Notes: generated from the letters alone by a model not told the origin. A stretch of DNA of 64,000 nucleotides from Asaia lannensis NBRC 102526 (GCF_024054035.1 NZ_JAMXQU010000009.1:62001-126000), one strand, 5' to 3'; shown: positions 23,492 through 35,777, counted from the first letter of the stretch. Numbers and translations: made by a program.

Positions 23492-24421
23492 TCAGAGCGC
23501 GAGACGCCGAAGCATTTCATCGGCCGCTCTGTCGGTATCGTCAAGCGGCGTTATAGACCAAGGCGACCAGGCACCTGTAAATGGCCTGACGCGGTCCTCT
23601 TTCCCAAGCGTTTCAACGAAAGCGCGAATGCGGCGTGAACGTCCCGGCAGATCGATAATCGTCACGGGTGCCGATGTCGCTACAGCCTCTGAAATCATCG
23701 ATACGCTATCTGTCGTAACGGCAATTCCATCGGCGCAGGCGAGCATGCCCAGATAAGGATTCTCTCCTGCGCCATCCCAGATATAGGCTGGCGACGTGCG
23801 CAGGGCGTCACGCAGTGCGGCAAGCGCCGCCGGGTCCGTGCGTCGCGACGGGGTGAGCGCAACATTCACGGCATGATCACGCGTGATGGACGCGAGCTGA
23901 GCGCCAACACGCCTTGCTTCATCCACACCGAAACTGAAGCGGCCATTGGCCCCCCCGATCAGCACCGAAACGAGGGCTCGATCTTTCTGACGCAGACGGT
24001 CAGCCCAGCGCGCGCGCGCCTGTGCGAGCTTCTGCTGCGTCACTCCATGCATCGCCGTGCGTGCGGAAACAATATTCCCCCCCGCAATGCCATCGTGAAC
24101 ATTGGCTACGATCAGATCGAAATCACGTGTTTTCATACGTGGGTTCTGGATCTGAACGAGAGGAAGTCCTGTTCGATGCTTGAGCGCCAGAGCGACGGCG
24201 CCGCCGGTGCCGCCCACGCTTACCAGCAGCCGGGTATGCTCTGGCAGAACAAGCGGCGCAGTGGCACGCAGGGGAAACGGACAGAAACGTGTGGGGATTT
24301 TTCGCCACAGTCCCTCGATGCGTACGGGATGGAAATGCCATTCCAGCCCGGCCCGCTCGACAAGACCGCTCGCCTGGGCACGCATTCCAGCAAAATCTTC
24401 AGCAATAATGGCTACACTCAT
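23492..24421 (-). CDS. mitochondrial fission ELM1-family protein
   Basis: A 309-residue protein with the features of the ELM1/DUF1022 family: GGTGGAVALALKHRTG near residue 70, LPLVQIQNPRMKTRDFDLIVAN near 85, VLIGGANGRFSFG near 155, and ITTDSVSMISEAVAT near 235. Bacterial members are common in alphaproteobacteria and have a glycosyltransferase-B-like shape; their substrate is not known to me. It is divergent from the helicase gene, with 45 bases between starts, and is followed by the large unknown gene. Confidence 0.85.
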   Translation of the reverse strand: MSVAIIAEDFAGMRAQASGLVERAGLEWHFHPVRIEGLWRKIPTRFCPFPLRATAPLVLPEHTRLLVSVGGTGGAVALALKHRTGLPLVQIQNPRMKTRDFDLIVANVHDGIAGGNIVSARTAMHGVTQQKLAQARARWADRLRQKDRALVSVLIGGANGRFSFGVDEARRVGAQLASITRDHAVNVALTPSRRTDPAALAALRDALRTSPAYIWDGAGENPYLGMLACADGIAVTTDSVSMISEAVATSAPVTIIDLPGRSRRIRAFVETLGKEDRVRPFTGAWSPWSITPLDDTDRAADEMLRRLAL

Positions 24422-24466
24422 AACTCGGTAATTCCTTCACAAGCCGAATTTTGGCAAGAAGCGTTC

Positions 24467-25591
24467 ATGACCGATGCCCCTGCTCCTCTACCCTCCCCCT
24501 TCGACCCGCTCATCACCGCCGGTCTCAAACAACTCGGTATCGAGAAGTCCAATGACGTGCAGAACCGCGTCTGGCCCGAACTGCTGACCAAGAAAGACGT
24601 GCTGCTGATCGCCCAGACCGGGTCCGGCAAAACGGCTGCCTATGCCGCGCCGGCTTTTCAGCATCTTCTCAATTCGCGCGACACACGTCAGCCCGGCGCG
24701 CCCCGCGTGCTCATCCTCGCCCCCACGCGCGAACTGGTCACACAGATTGCAGGCGTATGCCGCCAGATCGGGCGTCGTCTCCCCTTCCGAACGCGCCTGC
24801 TCTGCGGCGGCCTGCCGAAAGATGCCCAGATCGAGGCGCTGGCCGAGGGAGTCGATATTGCCGTAGCGACGCCGGGACGGTTGATCGATCTCCTGATGAG
24901 CGGTGCCTGTCGCCTGGACCTGACGAGCATGCTTGTTGTCGATGAGGTCGATCAGATGCTGGACGAGGATTTCCTCGCCGCGATGGACGAGATCATGCCC
25001 CATCTCCCCAGAGAACGTCAGGCCATGCTGTGCTCGGCCACCCTTCCGCCTGCCGGTCGTGAGCTGGCAAAGCGCCTGCTGCACAAGCCGGTGGAACTGG
25101 AGTTCGCCAGCCAGACCGTTACCCCGCGTCGGATCAAGCAACGTGCGATGTTCGTCGAGACGGAAGAAAAGCTCGCGACCCTGACCAGACTATGCAGTGA
25201 AACGGATGGACGACAGATCGTTTTCGTGCGGACCAGAGCGTCTGCCGATACGATCGGCAAGCATTTGCGCAAGGCGGGCCTGCCCGTGGCCGTGCTGCAT
25301 GGCGATCTTGCGCAAGGAGCGCGCCAGAAATCCGTCGAATTCCTGCGTGACCGACGTCAGGCGATTCTGGTCACCACAGATGTCGCAGCGCGTGGGCTGG
25401 ATATCGATGATGTCGCTCTCGTGCTTAATTACGACCTTCCTGAAAAAGCGGAAACCTATGTACATCGCATCGGGCGCACTGCGCGTGCTGGCAAACGCGG
25501 GGCCGCACTCTCGTTCTGCACCCGCGACGAACGCCTGATGCTGAGGGCGATCGAGAAAGAAATCGGCTATCGCATCAGTATCGTCTCCTGA
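24467..25591 (+). CDS. DEAD-box family RNA helicase with a DEVD motif
   Basis: A 374-residue core helicase with all motifs: Q-motif region FDPLITAGLKQLGI, motif I AQTGSGKT (residues 49-56), Ia PTRELV, Ib TPGR, II VDEVD, III SAT, V TTDVAARGLDI and VI HRIGRTARAG. Motif II reads DEVD instead of DEAD; DEVD proteins exist and should still hydrolyse ATP. There is no C-terminal extension, so it is a short form of the RhlE/RhlB type. The start is ATG 24467, after AAGAAG; a much longer in-frame reading would run through the divergent gene and is rejected. Role: remodelling of RNA or RNP in the cytoplasm. Confidence 0.88.
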   Translation: MTDAPAPLPSPFDPLITAGLKQLGIEKSNDVQNRVWPELLTKKDVLLIAQTGSGKTAAYAAPAFQHLLNSRDTRQPGAPRVLILAPTRELVTQIAGVCRQIGRRLPFRTRLLCGGLPKDAQIEALAEGVDIAVATPGRLIDLLMSGACRLDLTSMLVVDEVDQMLDEDFLAAMDEIMPHLPRERQAMLCSATLPPAGRELAKRLLHKPVELEFASQTVTPRRIKQRAMFVETEEKLATLTRLCSETDGRQIVFVRTRASADTIGKHLRKAGLPVAVLHGDLAQGARQKSVEFLRDRRQAILVTTDVAARGLDIDDVALVLNYDLPEKAETYVHRIGRTARAGKRGAALSFCTRDERLMLRAIEKEIGYRISIVS

Positions 25592-25608
25592 TAGCGCGCG
25601 GCCCGTTT

Positions 25609-25636
25609 CAAAAAGCGCCTGTCCATAGGACAGGCG
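25609..25636. terminator. hairpin between helicase and argE
   Basis: Perfect stem CGCCTGTCC-ata-GGACAGGCG (25616-25636). Read on the minus strand it is followed by GCTTTTTG, the form of an intrinsic terminator. On the plus strand the T-run comes only 15 bases later. It probably ends helicase transcripts and blocks leftward read-through. Confidence 0.5.
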
Positions 25637-25642
25637 ATGGCC

Positions 25643-25671
25643 TTGAGGTTTTTGCCGGGCGAGGTCTAAAC
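25643..25671 (+). promoter_or_regulatory. putative promoter giving a leaderless argE mRNA
   Basis: TTGAGG (25643-25648), a 17-base spacer, and CTAAAC (25666-25671). The expected start of transcription is about eight bases later, at or next to the argE ATG (25680), and no Shine-Dalgarno is present. This would make a leaderless transcript. Confidence 0.4.
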
Positions 25672-25679
25672 TCTTTGTT

Positions 25680-26855
25680 ATGACCTCACCCAAGACCCAG
25701 ACGATGGATATCTCAACGATTCTGGAAAAGCTCGTCGCTTTCGACACGACGAGCCGTCACCCGAACGCACCTGTCATCGACTGGATCGAGACCTGGCTAA
25801 AGGCTTATCGCGTGCCTTACACACGCAGCCGCGGGCCGGAAGATGGCAAGTGGAATCTCCATGCCATTCTGGGGCCTGCCGGACCGGGCGGCCTTGCCTT
25901 GTCAGGCCATGTCGATTGCGTGCCCGTCGAGGGTCAGGACTGGACGCGCGACCCGTTCACGCTTGCAACGCAGGATGGGCGTTGTTACGGCCGTGGGGCT
26001 GTCGACATGAAGGGATTTGTGGCGGCAATGCTCGCCGCCGTTCCGACCCTTGTTGCCATGCAGCTTGATAAGCCCGTCCATCTGTTTTTCACATTCGATG
26101 AGGAAATCACCTGCAACGGCGCGCGCTATCTGATCGACGATGTCGCGTCTCGGGGCATGATGCCCGATCTGTGCGTCGTCGGCGAACCCACAATGCTCGC
26201 TCCGATCATCGCCCATAAGGGGCGATTTACCATTCGTGTCGATTTCAAGGGGCGCCCTGCGCACTCGTCGCAACCAGCACTGGGCGAGAACGCGCTGCAT
26301 GCCATGGGCCGGGCCATCGCCATACTGGCCGATATGGCAGACACGTTCGAACGCGAAGGTCCCCATGTCAGCGGCTTCGTTCCAGATCACACCACGTTGC
26401 AGGTCGGTCTGGCTCAGGGGGGCAGCATTCTCAATATCGTGCCCGAACATGCCAGTTTCGAATTGGAGTGGCGGGCGGTGCCGGGCGACAGCAACGAGGC
26501 AATTTTTGCGCGAATACGCGAGAAGCTCGCGCCGATCGACGATGCAATGAAAAAGGCCGGGGCCGAATACGGACTGAGCTATACACCCCTTGTCGACCTT
26601 CCACCTCTGGACCTCTCTCCCGATGCACCGCTGGTCAACCTGCTTCAGCAGATTACGGGACGCAACGAGGCAGGCTATGTCTCTTACGGCACAGAGGCCG
26701 GAATCTACCAACAGGCCGGATTGCCCACCATCGTATGCGGCCCTGGGGATATCGCTCAGGCCCACAAACCGGATGAGTGGATCTCCATCGATCAGCTGGA
26801 GCGATGCGAACGCATGATCGACCGGCTGGTGCGGCGGGTCTGTCTGGCTTCATGA
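25680..26855 (+). CDS. argE: acetylornithine deacetylase
   Basis: A 391-residue M20-family metallohydrolase that removes the acetyl group from N-acetylornithine in arginine synthesis. Metal ligands and catalytic residues are visible: SGHVDCVPV (His with the Asp two residues later), GRGAVDMKG (bridging Asp), FDEEITCNGA (catalytic Glu pair) and the late PTIVCGPGDIAQAHKPDEW (His ligand). Length fits ArgE rather than DapE. The start may also be the ATG at 25704, but a probable leaderless promoter points to 25680. The stop overlaps the next gene by ATGA, so the two are one operon. Confidence 0.88.
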   Translation: MTSPKTQTMDISTILEKLVAFDTTSRHPNAPVIDWIETWLKAYRVPYTRSRGPEDGKWNLHAILGPAGPGGLALSGHVDCVPVEGQDWTRDPFTLATQDGRCYGRGAVDMKGFVAAMLAAVPTLVAMQLDKPVHLFFTFDEEITCNGARYLIDDVASRGMMPDLCVVGEPTMLAPIIAHKGRFTIRVDFKGRPAHSSQPALGENALHAMGRAIAILADMADTFEREGPHVSGFVPDHTTLQVGLAQGGSILNIVPEHASFELEWRAVPGDSNEAIFARIREKLAPIDDAMKKAGAEYGLSYTPLVDLPPLDLSPDAPLVNLLQQITGRNEAGYVSYGTEAGIYQQAGLPTIVCGPGDIAQAHKPDEWISIDQLERCERMIDRLVRRVCLAS

Positions 26856-27880
26856 GCTGCGGGGCTTCACCGCGTGACCATCATCCCGTCCGCCGACGAC
26901 GGCAGCGCCTGCTGCCTTCTCTTGCCTTGCCCAGACGCCTGCCCGATTTCCCTGTCCTGATCGAACCGCCGGATCTCTCGGCATGGCGCGCTGGCAATAA
27001 CGGCATACCCGGTGTCATCGAGCGCGATAGCGGTCGACCGGGCCCGGAAATCACCGTCGTCGCACTCACCCATGGCAACGAATTCGCCGGCGCTGCAGCG
27101 GCAGACAGGCTGCTCCGCGACGGATTATCGCCCCTCTGTGGAATCCTGCGTGTCGTCTTTGCCAATATGGCCGCTTTCGAGCGCTTCGATCGTCGTCAGC
27201 CCACGGCATCCCGCTTCATTGCCGAGGATCTGAACCGCGTCTGGTCGCATGACCGACTGTCTCATCCACCGAGCTCACCCGAGATGGCACGCGCCATCGA
27301 GCTGCTTCCAATCATCGAGAGAAGCGATTTCCTGCTCGATCTGCATTCCATGCTATGGGAATCGTCACCGCTTTTCATTTCTCCGCAGACCGAGCGCTCC
27401 ATCACTCTGGCCGGATTACTCTCGTCGCAGGCGGACACACAGTTTTTGACATTGACGGATCTGGGCCATGTGGGCGGCTCGCGTCTGATCGAACACCAGC
27501 GTTTCATCGCGCAACCGGGATCAGGACGAAGCGTACTTCTGGAAGCTGGGCAGCACTGGCGTCCCGAGACGGTCGAGATCAGCGCGCGTGTCATACGCCA
27601 TTTTGTCGAAAATGCCTGCTTCGTTCACTGGGGTACCCGGGGCGAGCCGGGCATCGCCGCACGTCAGGCTGTCGTCACCGATAATGTGGTCGCACGCAGC
27701 GCCAGCTTCGGGTTTGTCAGCCCTTTTCGCGGCGGGCATGTCATTGAAAAAGCAGGCACGGTGATCGCGCTCGATGGCGACGATGAAATCTGCACACCCT
27801 ACGATCACTGCGTGCTGATCATGCCCAATCTCTGCGTCAGGCGTGGCCAGCTCGCCGTGCGTCTGGCCCGCCGGCTTTAG
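26852..27880 (+). CDS. succinylglutamate desuccinylase/aspartoacylase family protein
   Basis: A 342-residue zinc carboxypeptidase-like protein. Ligands are seen in ALTHGNEFAG (HxxE) and in LLDLHSM (His). A later EAG motif (VLLEAGQHW) holds the probable catalytic Glu. The C-terminal 90 residues form the beta-barrel extension common to the AstE/AspA group (GFVSPFRGGHVIEKAGTV). Members deacylate N-acyl amino acids. The four-base overlap with argE suggests a related amino-acid deacylation job. The chosen ATG is the one overlapping the argE stop; the protein's exact substrate is unknown. Confidence 0.82.
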   Translation: MSCGASPRDHHPVRRRRQRLLPSLALPRRLPDFPVLIEPPDLSAWRAGNNGIPGVIERDSGRPGPEITVVALTHGNEFAGAAAADRLLRDGLSPLCGILRVVFANMAAFERFDRRQPTASRFIAEDLNRVWSHDRLSHPPSSPEMARAIELLPIIERSDFLLDLHSMLWESSPLFISPQTERSITLAGLLSSQADTQFLTLTDLGHVGGSRLIEHQRFIAQPGSGRSVLLEAGQHWRPETVEISARVIRHFVENACFVHWGTRGEPGIAARQAVVTDNVVARSASFGFVSPFRGGHVIEKAGTVIALDGDDEICTPYDHCVLIMPNLCVRRGQLAVRLARRL

Positions 27881-27905
27881 GCAGCGCCAGTAAGCCGAAA
27901 AATGC

Positions 27906-27978
27906 AGGGGGCAAACGGCGCGCCCCTTTGGTAGTCGATCTTTCGAAGGAAGGCCCCTCAAAAGAGGCCTTCCCGAAA
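27906..27978. terminator. two hairpins in the convergent gap before glyA
   Basis: Near the rightward gene lies AGGGG...CCCCT with TTT after it (27906-27929). Next to the glyA stop lies a strong dyad: TTTCG-aa-GGAAGGCC, a ten-base loop region including AAAA, and GGCCTTCC-CGAAA (27941-27978). The second probably ends both the glyA message and read-through from the other side. Confidence 0.6.
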
Positions 27979-29286
27979 TCAGGCTCCCGGATAGGCCACG
28001 TCATAAATCGGGAAACGACGGCACAGCGCCTTGACCTCGTCATGAACGCGCTCCTCGACCGCATCCTGCGTGTCAGTGCCATAGGCGCTCAGAACCTCAT
28101 CGATCATGCGGGCAATCGTGCGGAACTCTTCGACACCGAAACCGCGCGACGTTGCCGCCGGGCTGCCAAGACGGATGCCGGAAGTGACGAAAGGCTTCTC
28201 GGGGTCGAACGGGATGGCATTCTTGTTGGCGGTGATCCCGGCACGCTCAAGCGCCGCTTCCGCAATTTTGCCGGTTACCTTCTTGGGACGCAGATCGACC
28301 AGAACGAGATGACAATCCGTGCCGCCCGTTACGATGTCGAACCCGCGTGCAACCAGCTCTTCAGCCAGAACGCGTGCATTCTCGGCAACGGCCGTCTGAT
28401 AGGCCTTGAACTTTTCGCCCTGTGCCTCACCGAAGGCGACAGCCTTGCCTGCAATCACATGCATGAGCGGACCGCCCTGAAGACCCGGGAATACGGCCGA
28501 ATTCACCTTCTTGGCGATATCGGGATCATTCGTCAGAACGACGCCCCCACGCGGACCGCGCAGGGTCTTGTGCGTGGTGCTGGTCACGATATGCGCGTGC
28601 GGAACGGGGCTCGGGAACAGACCCGCGGCCACCAGACCGGCGAAATGAGCCATATCCACCATCAGATAGGCACCGACTTCGTCAGCGATGCGGCGGAAGC
28701 GTGCGAAATCGATATGACGCGGATAGGCCGAACCGCCTGCGACGATGATTTTCGGCTTATGTTCGCGCGCCAGACGCTCCATTTCCTCGTAGTCGAGGGT
28801 GCCATCCTCAGCGCGCACGCCGTACTGCACCGCATTGAACCACTTGCCCGAATAGTTCGGTGCAGCGCCATGCGTCAGATGACCGCCGGCCGCGAGGCTC
28901 ATGCCCAGCACCGTGTCGCCCGGCTTGCCCAGGGCCATGAAAGCGGCCTGATTGGCGTTGGCACCCGAATGAGGTTGCACATTGGCAAACTCGACACCGA
29001 ACAGCGTCTTGATGCGCTCGATCGCAAGGTTTTCCACACGGTCGACATCGACACAGCCGCCGTAATAGCGCTTGCCCGGCAGGCCTTCGGCATATTTGTT
29101 GGTCAGCACCGAACCCTGCGCCTCGAGAACGGCGAAAGACGTGATGTTTTCGGAGGCGATCAGCTCGATCCCGTCCTGCTGGCGCAGCAATTCGGCATTG
29201 AGAATTTCTGCAACCTCAGGGTCGGCTTCGTTCAGACCGCGGTGGTAGAAATCGTGCTGGGGGGACATGTTCTCGCGAGTAGTCAT
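27979..29286 (-). CDS. glyA: serine hydroxymethyltransferase
   Basis: A 435-residue PLP enzyme converting serine and tetrahydrofolate to glycine and methylene-tetrahydrofolate. The signature is [14 protein letters not shown] with the PLP lysine in [14 protein letters not shown] near residue 37 and the YGGC(V)DVDRVE block are typical of the family. Length matches bacterial GlyA (about 420-435). A GGGAG ribosome site precedes the ATG. It is a monocistronic gene, divergent from the permease, and supplies one-carbon units that the purine genes in this region consume. Confidence 0.97.
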   Translation of the reverse strand: MTTRENMSPQHDFYHRGLNEADPEVAEILNAELLRQQDGIELIASENITSFAVLEAQGSVLTNKYAEGLPGKRYYGGCVDVDRVENLAIERIKTLFGVEFANVQPHSGANANQAAFMALGKPGDTVLGMSLAAGGHLTHGAAPNYSGKWFNAVQYGVRAEDGTLDYEEMERLAREHKPKIIVAGGSAYPRHIDFARFRRIADEVGAYLMVDMAHFAGLVAAGLFPSPVPHAHIVTSTTHKTLRGPRGGVVLTNDPDIAKKVNSAVFPGLQGGPLMHVIAGKAVAFGEAQGEKFKAYQTAVAENARVLAEELVARGFDIVTGGTDCHLVLVDLRPKKVTGKIAEAALERAGITANKNAIPFDPEKPFVTSGIRLGSPAATSRGFGVEEFRTIARMIDEVLSAYGTDTQDAVEERVHDEVKALCRRFPIYDVAYPGA

Positions 29287-29409
29287 TCTTTTCTCTCCCG
29301 GAGGGGGCGCACAGACGCGGAAAATGGCGTATCAGCTAGGCCAATATCCCAGATTTCCCCCCGCCGCCAACCCGTTAAGCGCGGAGGAGACGTTTTAGAG
29401 GAAGACTGA

Positions 29410-31868
<2,459 letters not shown>

Positions 31869-31879
31869 TACGCCCTATC

Positions 31880-32254
31880 GTGACACGGGCACGCCAGATA
31901 CGAGGCGGCATTGCCTATGCTGCCGGTATCGCGGCGGAAGCTCGCACGCGTGACGCACTGGCTGGCAAAGGCTTCACCATTCTTGCCAGTCGATGTCGCA
32001 CGCCATTCGGGGAAATCGATCTCATCGCCGCAACAGGCGATCTTCTCGTCTTTATCGAGGTCAAGCGACGCCGCAAACTCGACGACGCCGCTTTCGCACT
32101 GGCGCCGGTTCAGCAGGCAAGGCTGCTCGATGCAGCAGAGTACCTGCTCCAGACCCGACCTGACTGGCAACGCGACAATACGCGTTTCGACCTTGTCCTG
32201 GTCGACGAGGCCGGGCAGATGCGATGGATCGAAGATGTACTAAGGCGCTGGTAG
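31880..32254 (+). CDS. YraN/UPF0102 endonuclease-like protein
   Basis: A 124-residue protein from a GTG start 12 bases after hemB. Restriction-endonuclease-like motifs are evident: AAEARTRDAL (Glu), FGEIDLIA (Asp) and LVFIEVKRRR (E-x-K), the layout of the UPF0102/YraN family. Its function in cells is not settled; a role in DNA processing is assumed. It probably shares the hemB transcript. Confidence 0.88.
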   Translation: MTRARQIRGGIAYAAGIAAEARTRDALAGKGFTILASRCRTPFGEIDLIAATGDLLVFIEVKRRRKLDDAAFALAPVQQARLLDAAEYLLQTRPDWQRDNTRFDLVLVDEAGQMRWIEDVLRRW

Positions 32255-32284
32255 CCCCAGGAGCGATGCGAAAGCATCAGGGGC
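32254..32284. terminator. hairpin after yraN
   Basis: GCCCC...GATGC-gaaa-GCATC...GGGGC, a stable stem with GNRA-type loop beginning at the yraN stop. No T-run follows, so it may be a 3' stabiliser or a Rho-linked end. Confidence 0.45.
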
Positions 32285-32458
32285 ATCATGCATGTTAGAT
32301 CAGCTTCGTAAGACCGGGACAGCGTTGCGCGCCACAGAGTGGTCGTGCGTGAAGATATGGCTTCCGGGCCCAAAACACAGGCACAAGCTGAAACTGGTCG
32401 ATGATCGTCAGTCCCCAAGCCTGCACATCATGGCGCAGGCTTGCACAGTCAGGGGAAA

Positions 32459-32767
32459 TCAGCCGTGGCGGCGCGCGTGGTGCTTGCTGCTGACCGGTGC
32501 CTTGGCATGGTAAACAACCGTGTGGACCAGAGCGCGGCGGGAAGGCGTAACGCTGTGGTGAGCCGCAACCGTGTGCACTGCGGCACCATGACGATGCGTA
32601 TAGGTGGTAACGGGACGATGGTAGACCGGTGTTGCGGTCAGTGCGTCGAGCGTCAGCTTCGAGGCTTCCCAGTCTGTGATCTCTCTTGCGCTGGCACCCT
32701 GTGAGGCAAAAGCGACGCCTGCCGTGATGACCGAAGCTGCAAGTTTGATGACTGAGTGACGCCGCAT
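32459..32767 (-). CDS. small secreted His-rich protein
   Basis: A 102-residue protein with signal peptide (MRRHSVIKLAASVITAGVAF, cut after ASA near residue 28) and a mature part rich in His, Thr and Val, for example YHRPVTTYTHRHGAAVH and SSKHHARRHG. The ATG at 32767 follows AGAGGGAAC. The His clusters might bind metals in the periplasm, but no known family is recognised. It stands alone between yraN and the glutaredoxin gene. Confidence 0.65.
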   Translation of the reverse strand: MRRHSVIKLAASVITAGVAFASQGASAREITDWEASKLTLDALTATPVYHRPVTTYTHRHGAAVHTVAAHHSVTPSRRALVHTVVYHAKAPVSSKHHARRHG

Positions 32768-32870
32768 TTCTTGTTCCCTCTGAGTGACTTGCGACACGTT
32801 AGGCAAGAGGGGGAAGGCTCAACAAGAGGCGCGGGGTCGATTTTTTGACAAGCTCTGTGCGCGTTGCAAT

Positions 32871-32902
32871 CCTGCCACAGTTTAAGACAAAACCGTGGCA
32901 GG
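32871..32902. repeat. 8-bp inverted repeat downstream of grx
   Basis: CCTGCCAC (32871-32878) and GTGGCAGG (32895-32902), 16-base loop, lying 31 bases beyond the glutaredoxin stop on its transcript. A possible transcript end without a clear T-run. Confidence 0.4.
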
Positions 32903-32933
32903 ACGCCGTCTTTATGGCGCAATCAAGGCAGGA

Positions 32934-33272
32934 TCAGGACACCTTTTTGGCGACCTGCTTCTCCTCGAACAAGGACTCGAGCTCACCGCTCTGGAACATG
33001 TCGGTCACGATGTCGCAGCCACCGATGAATTCACCCTTGACGTAAAGCTGGGGCACGGTCGGCCACTGCGAGAAATCCTTGATGCCCTGACGCAGCTCCG
33101 GGCTGGCCAGAACATTGGCCGTCTCGAAATCGACGCCCATGTGACCGAGGATCTGCACCACGCGTGCGGAGAAGCCGCATTGCGGGAACAGCTTGTCACC
33201 CTTCATGAACAGCATGACCGGGTTTGAATCGATGAGCTGCTGGATCTGCTGGAATACTACGGCTTCAGCCAT
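32934..33272 (-). CDS. grxD: monothiol glutaredoxin (CGFS type)
   Basis: A 112-residue Grx4-type protein: [20 protein letters not shown] with the single active Cys in CGFS, then [19 protein letters not shown] (cis-Pro and GG motif for glutathione). It carries a 2Fe-2S cluster with glutathione and a BolA partner. ATG 33272 is chosen for its AGGAGAG ribosome site; an upstream ATG is not supported. The bolA gene is immediately upstream, which supports a Grx-BolA iron-sulphur pair. Confidence 0.95.
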   Translation of the reverse strand: MAEAVVFQQIQQLIDSNPVMLFMKGDKLFPQCGFSARVVQILGHMGVDFETANVLASPELRQGIKDFSQWPTVPQLYVKGEFIGGCDIVTDMFQSGELESLFEEKQVAKKVS

Positions 33273-33344
33273 TTGTCTCTCCTGTGCGCAGAACGCGCGT
33301 TGGGTCACTCGTAACGGGATTATAGACCCAACCGGTCTCGATTG

Positions 33345-33575
33345 TCAGGGGGTTTGTGTTTTCAGGGCCAGAGCATGCAGCTCCGTCCCCATACGTCCGC
33401 CAAACGCGTCATAGACGAGCTTGTGCTGACGCACCCGTGGCAGCCCCGCGAAAGCGGTGCTGGTCACGGTGGCGGCATAGTGATCGCCGTCACCGGCGAG
33501 ATCGTGGATCTCGATCACGGCATCCGGCAAGGCAGCCTTGATGGTACGTTCGATCTCTTCTGCACTCATGGGCAT
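33345..33575 (-). CDS. bolA: BolA family protein
   Basis: A 76-residue protein of the BolA/IbaG group: IERTIKAALPDAVIEIHDLA, then HYAATVTSTAFAGLPRVRQH with the conserved His in RQHKLVYDA. It partners CGFS glutaredoxins in iron-sulphur handling. It follows purL by three bases and precedes grxD, a gene order common in alphaproteobacteria. Start could be either of two ATGs six bases apart. Confidence 0.92.
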   Translation of the reverse strand: MPMSAEEIERTIKAALPDAVIEIHDLAGDGDHYAATVTSTAFAGLPRVRQHKLVYDAFGGRMGTELHALALKTQTP

Positions 33576-33578
33576 GGT

Positions 33579-35777
33579 TCAGCGCTCCATCAGTTTCGGG
33601 AAGAATTCCCCGTTTACCTTGCGCATACGCTCCGCCGAGAGCGCCATGCCGTCGGAGAGAACAAGCGAATGACCGCCCGTGCGCCCGAGGTGACGCACAG
33701 GTACATGCGCCTTTTCCGCGGCATCGATGATCGCCATGGCCTGCTTCGTGGCAATCACATAGCAGGCCTGGTCCTCACCGAAATAATAGGCCTGCAGGCT
33801 CGTGCCGTAATGCGGCTTGTCGAGATGACAGCCAACACCGCTTGCCATGACCATTTCGGCCACAGCCACGAGCAGACCGCCATCGGCGATATCGTGACAG
33901 GCCTCTACTCGTCCCTCTCCGATCATCCTGCGCACGAAATCGCCATTACGACGCTCGGCATGAAGATCGATGATCGGTGGCGCACCGTCTTCGCGATGGC
34001 AGATCTCACGCAGCCAGAGCGACTGACCGAGCTCGCCGCGTATCTCACCGATAAGCACCAGCTCGCTATGGTCGGGCATGCCCAGACCCACTGCCTTGGT
34101 CACGTCATCGATCACGCCGATAGCGCCGATCGCGGGCGTAGGCAGAATGGGCTGGCTGAGGCCACCCGGATGGCTCGTCTGGTTGTAAAGCGAGACGTTA
34201 CCGCTCACGACGGGGAAGTCGAGCGCACGGCAGGCCTCGCCCATGCCTTTGATGGCATCGGCGAACTGCCCCATGATCTCCGGCTTCTCGGGATTGCCGA
34301 AATTGAGGTTGTCGGTCACGGCCAGTGGCAGGGCGCCAGTCGCTGTGATGTTGCGCCAGGCTTCTGCAACGGCCTGCGCACCACCGGCTTCGGGATCGGC
34401 CTGACAATAGCGCGGCGTGCAATCCGTCGTCATGGCAAGGCCGCGCCTGGTACCCTCGACGCGTACGATCGCTGCATCGGCAGCGCCGGGGCGACGTGCT
34501 GTCTGGCCGCCCACACCGCTATCGTACTGGTTCCAGACCCAGGCACGCGAAGCGAGATCCGGGCAGGCCAGCAGGGTTAGCAGGGCATGCTCGATACCGA
34601 CAGGATCGGCCACCGTTCCCAGACGGGCAGGCTTTTCGGCATGCGTCATGGGTCGGTGATAGAGCGGCGCTTCATCGGCAAGCGGTGCGAGCGGGATATC
34701 CGCTTCGACCTTACCATGATGCTTGACCGTGATATGCGCTGTGTCGGTCAGCACGCCCACGATGGCGAAATCGAGATCCCATTTTTCGAAAATGGCGCGT
34801 GCCACATCGGTCCGCTCGGGCTTGAGCACCATGAGCATACGCTCCTGGCTTTCGGACAGCATCATCTCATAGGCCGTCATACCCGTTTCGCGCTGCGGCA
34901 CATGATCGAGATCGAGCTCGATGCCAACGCCGCCCTTGCCCGCCATTTCGACGGCAGACGACGTAAGACCTGCCGCACCCATATCCTGGATAGCCACAAT
35001 GGCGTCGGTAGCCATCAGCTCGAGGCAGGCCTCGATCAGCAGCTTCTCGGTAAACGGATCGCCAACCTGCACCGTGGGGCGCTTGGAGGCTGCGTGCTCA
35101 TCGAACTCGGCCGACGACATGGTTGCACCATGAATACCGTCACGCCCTGTCTTGGAGCCGACATAGACGACCGGATTACCGATACCCGCCGCTGCTGACA
35201 GGAAGATCTTGTCCTGGCTGGCGATACCGACCGTCATCGCGTTGACGAGCGGATTGCCGTTATAGGCCGGATGGAAGTTGATCTCGCCGCCGACTGTCGG
35301 CACGCCCACGCAGTTGCCGTAACCGCCAATGCCACGCACCACGCCATCGATCACGCGCTGCGTCACCGGAAGCGACGGATCGCCGAAGCGCAGGGCATTC
35401 AGATTGGCAACGGGACGCGCACCCATGGTGAACACGTCGCGCAGGATGCCGCCCACACCTGTCGCTGCGCCCTGATAGGGCTCGATGAACGACGGATGGT
35501 TGTGACTCTCCATCTTGAAGACCGCAGCAAGCCCATCGCCGATATCCACGACGCCGGCATTCTCGCCCGGACCATGAATAACCCAGGGTGCCTTGGTCGG
35601 CAGCGTCTTGAGATGAACGCGTGAGGACTTATAGGAGCAATGCTCCGACCACATGACGGAGAAGATACCGAGCTCGGTAAGGCTCGGCACGCGGCCCATG
35701 ATGTCGAGAACCTTCTGGTATTCCTCAGCGGAAAGACCGAAGCGGGCGGCGAGTTCAGCGTTGACGATCATGCTCAT
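33579..35777 (-). CDS. purL: phosphoribosylformylglycinamidine synthase subunit II
   Basis: A 732-residue small-type PurL, the ATP-dependent synthetase that works with PurQ (glutaminase) and PurS. AIR-synthase-like features include [18 protein letters not shown] near residue 45, [21 protein letters not shown] near 88, and [12 protein letters not shown]-type [18 protein letters not shown] near 265. The C-terminal half repeats the fold ([26 protein letters not shown]). It overlaps the purQ stop by four bases and is followed at once by bolA. Confidence 0.97.
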   Translation of the reverse strand: MSMIVNAELAARFGLSAEEYQKVLDIMGRVPSLTELGIFSVMWSEHCSYKSSRVHLKTLPTKAPWVIHGPGENAGVVDIGDGLAAVFKMESHNHPSFIEPYQGAATGVGGILRDVFTMGARPVANLNALRFGDPSLPVTQRVIDGVVRGIGGYGNCVGVPTVGGEINFHPAYNGNPLVNAMTVGIASQDKIFLSAAAGIGNPVVYVGSKTGRDGIHGATMSSAEFDEHAASKRPTVQVGDPFTEKLLIEACLELMATDAIVAIQDMGAAGLTSSAVEMAGKGGVGIELDLDHVPQRETGMTAYEMMLSESQERMLMVLKPERTDVARAIFEKWDLDFAIVGVLTDTAHITVKHHGKVEADIPLAPLADEAPLYHRPMTHAEKPARLGTVADPVGIEHALLTLLACPDLASRAWVWNQYDSGVGGQTARRPGAADAAIVRVEGTRRGLAMTTDCTPRYCQADPEAGGAQAVAEAWRNITATGALPLAVTDNLNFGNPEKPEIMGQFADAIKGMGEACRALDFPVVSGNVSLYNQTSHPGGLSQPILPTPAIGAIGVIDDVTKAVGLGMPDHSELVLIGEIRGELGQSLWLREICHREDGAPPIIDLHAERRNGDFVRRMIGEGRVEACHDIADGGLLVAVAEMVMASGVGCHLDKPHYGTSLQAYYFGEDQACYVIATKQAMAIIDAAEKAHVPVRHLGRTGGHSLVLSDGMALSAERMRKVNGEFFPKLMER

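Noticed and set aside
23873-24466. N-terminal extension of the helicase frame by 198 codons
   Set aside because: It lies over the divergent ELM1-family gene and reads as random sequence; the helicase Q-motif region starts just after ATG 24467, which has a ribosome site.
32292-32513. Plus-strand 73-codon frame after yraN
   Set aside because: No ribosome site, and it runs into the 3' end of the leftward secreted His-rich gene; composition is Trp/Arg-rich and unlike a real protein.
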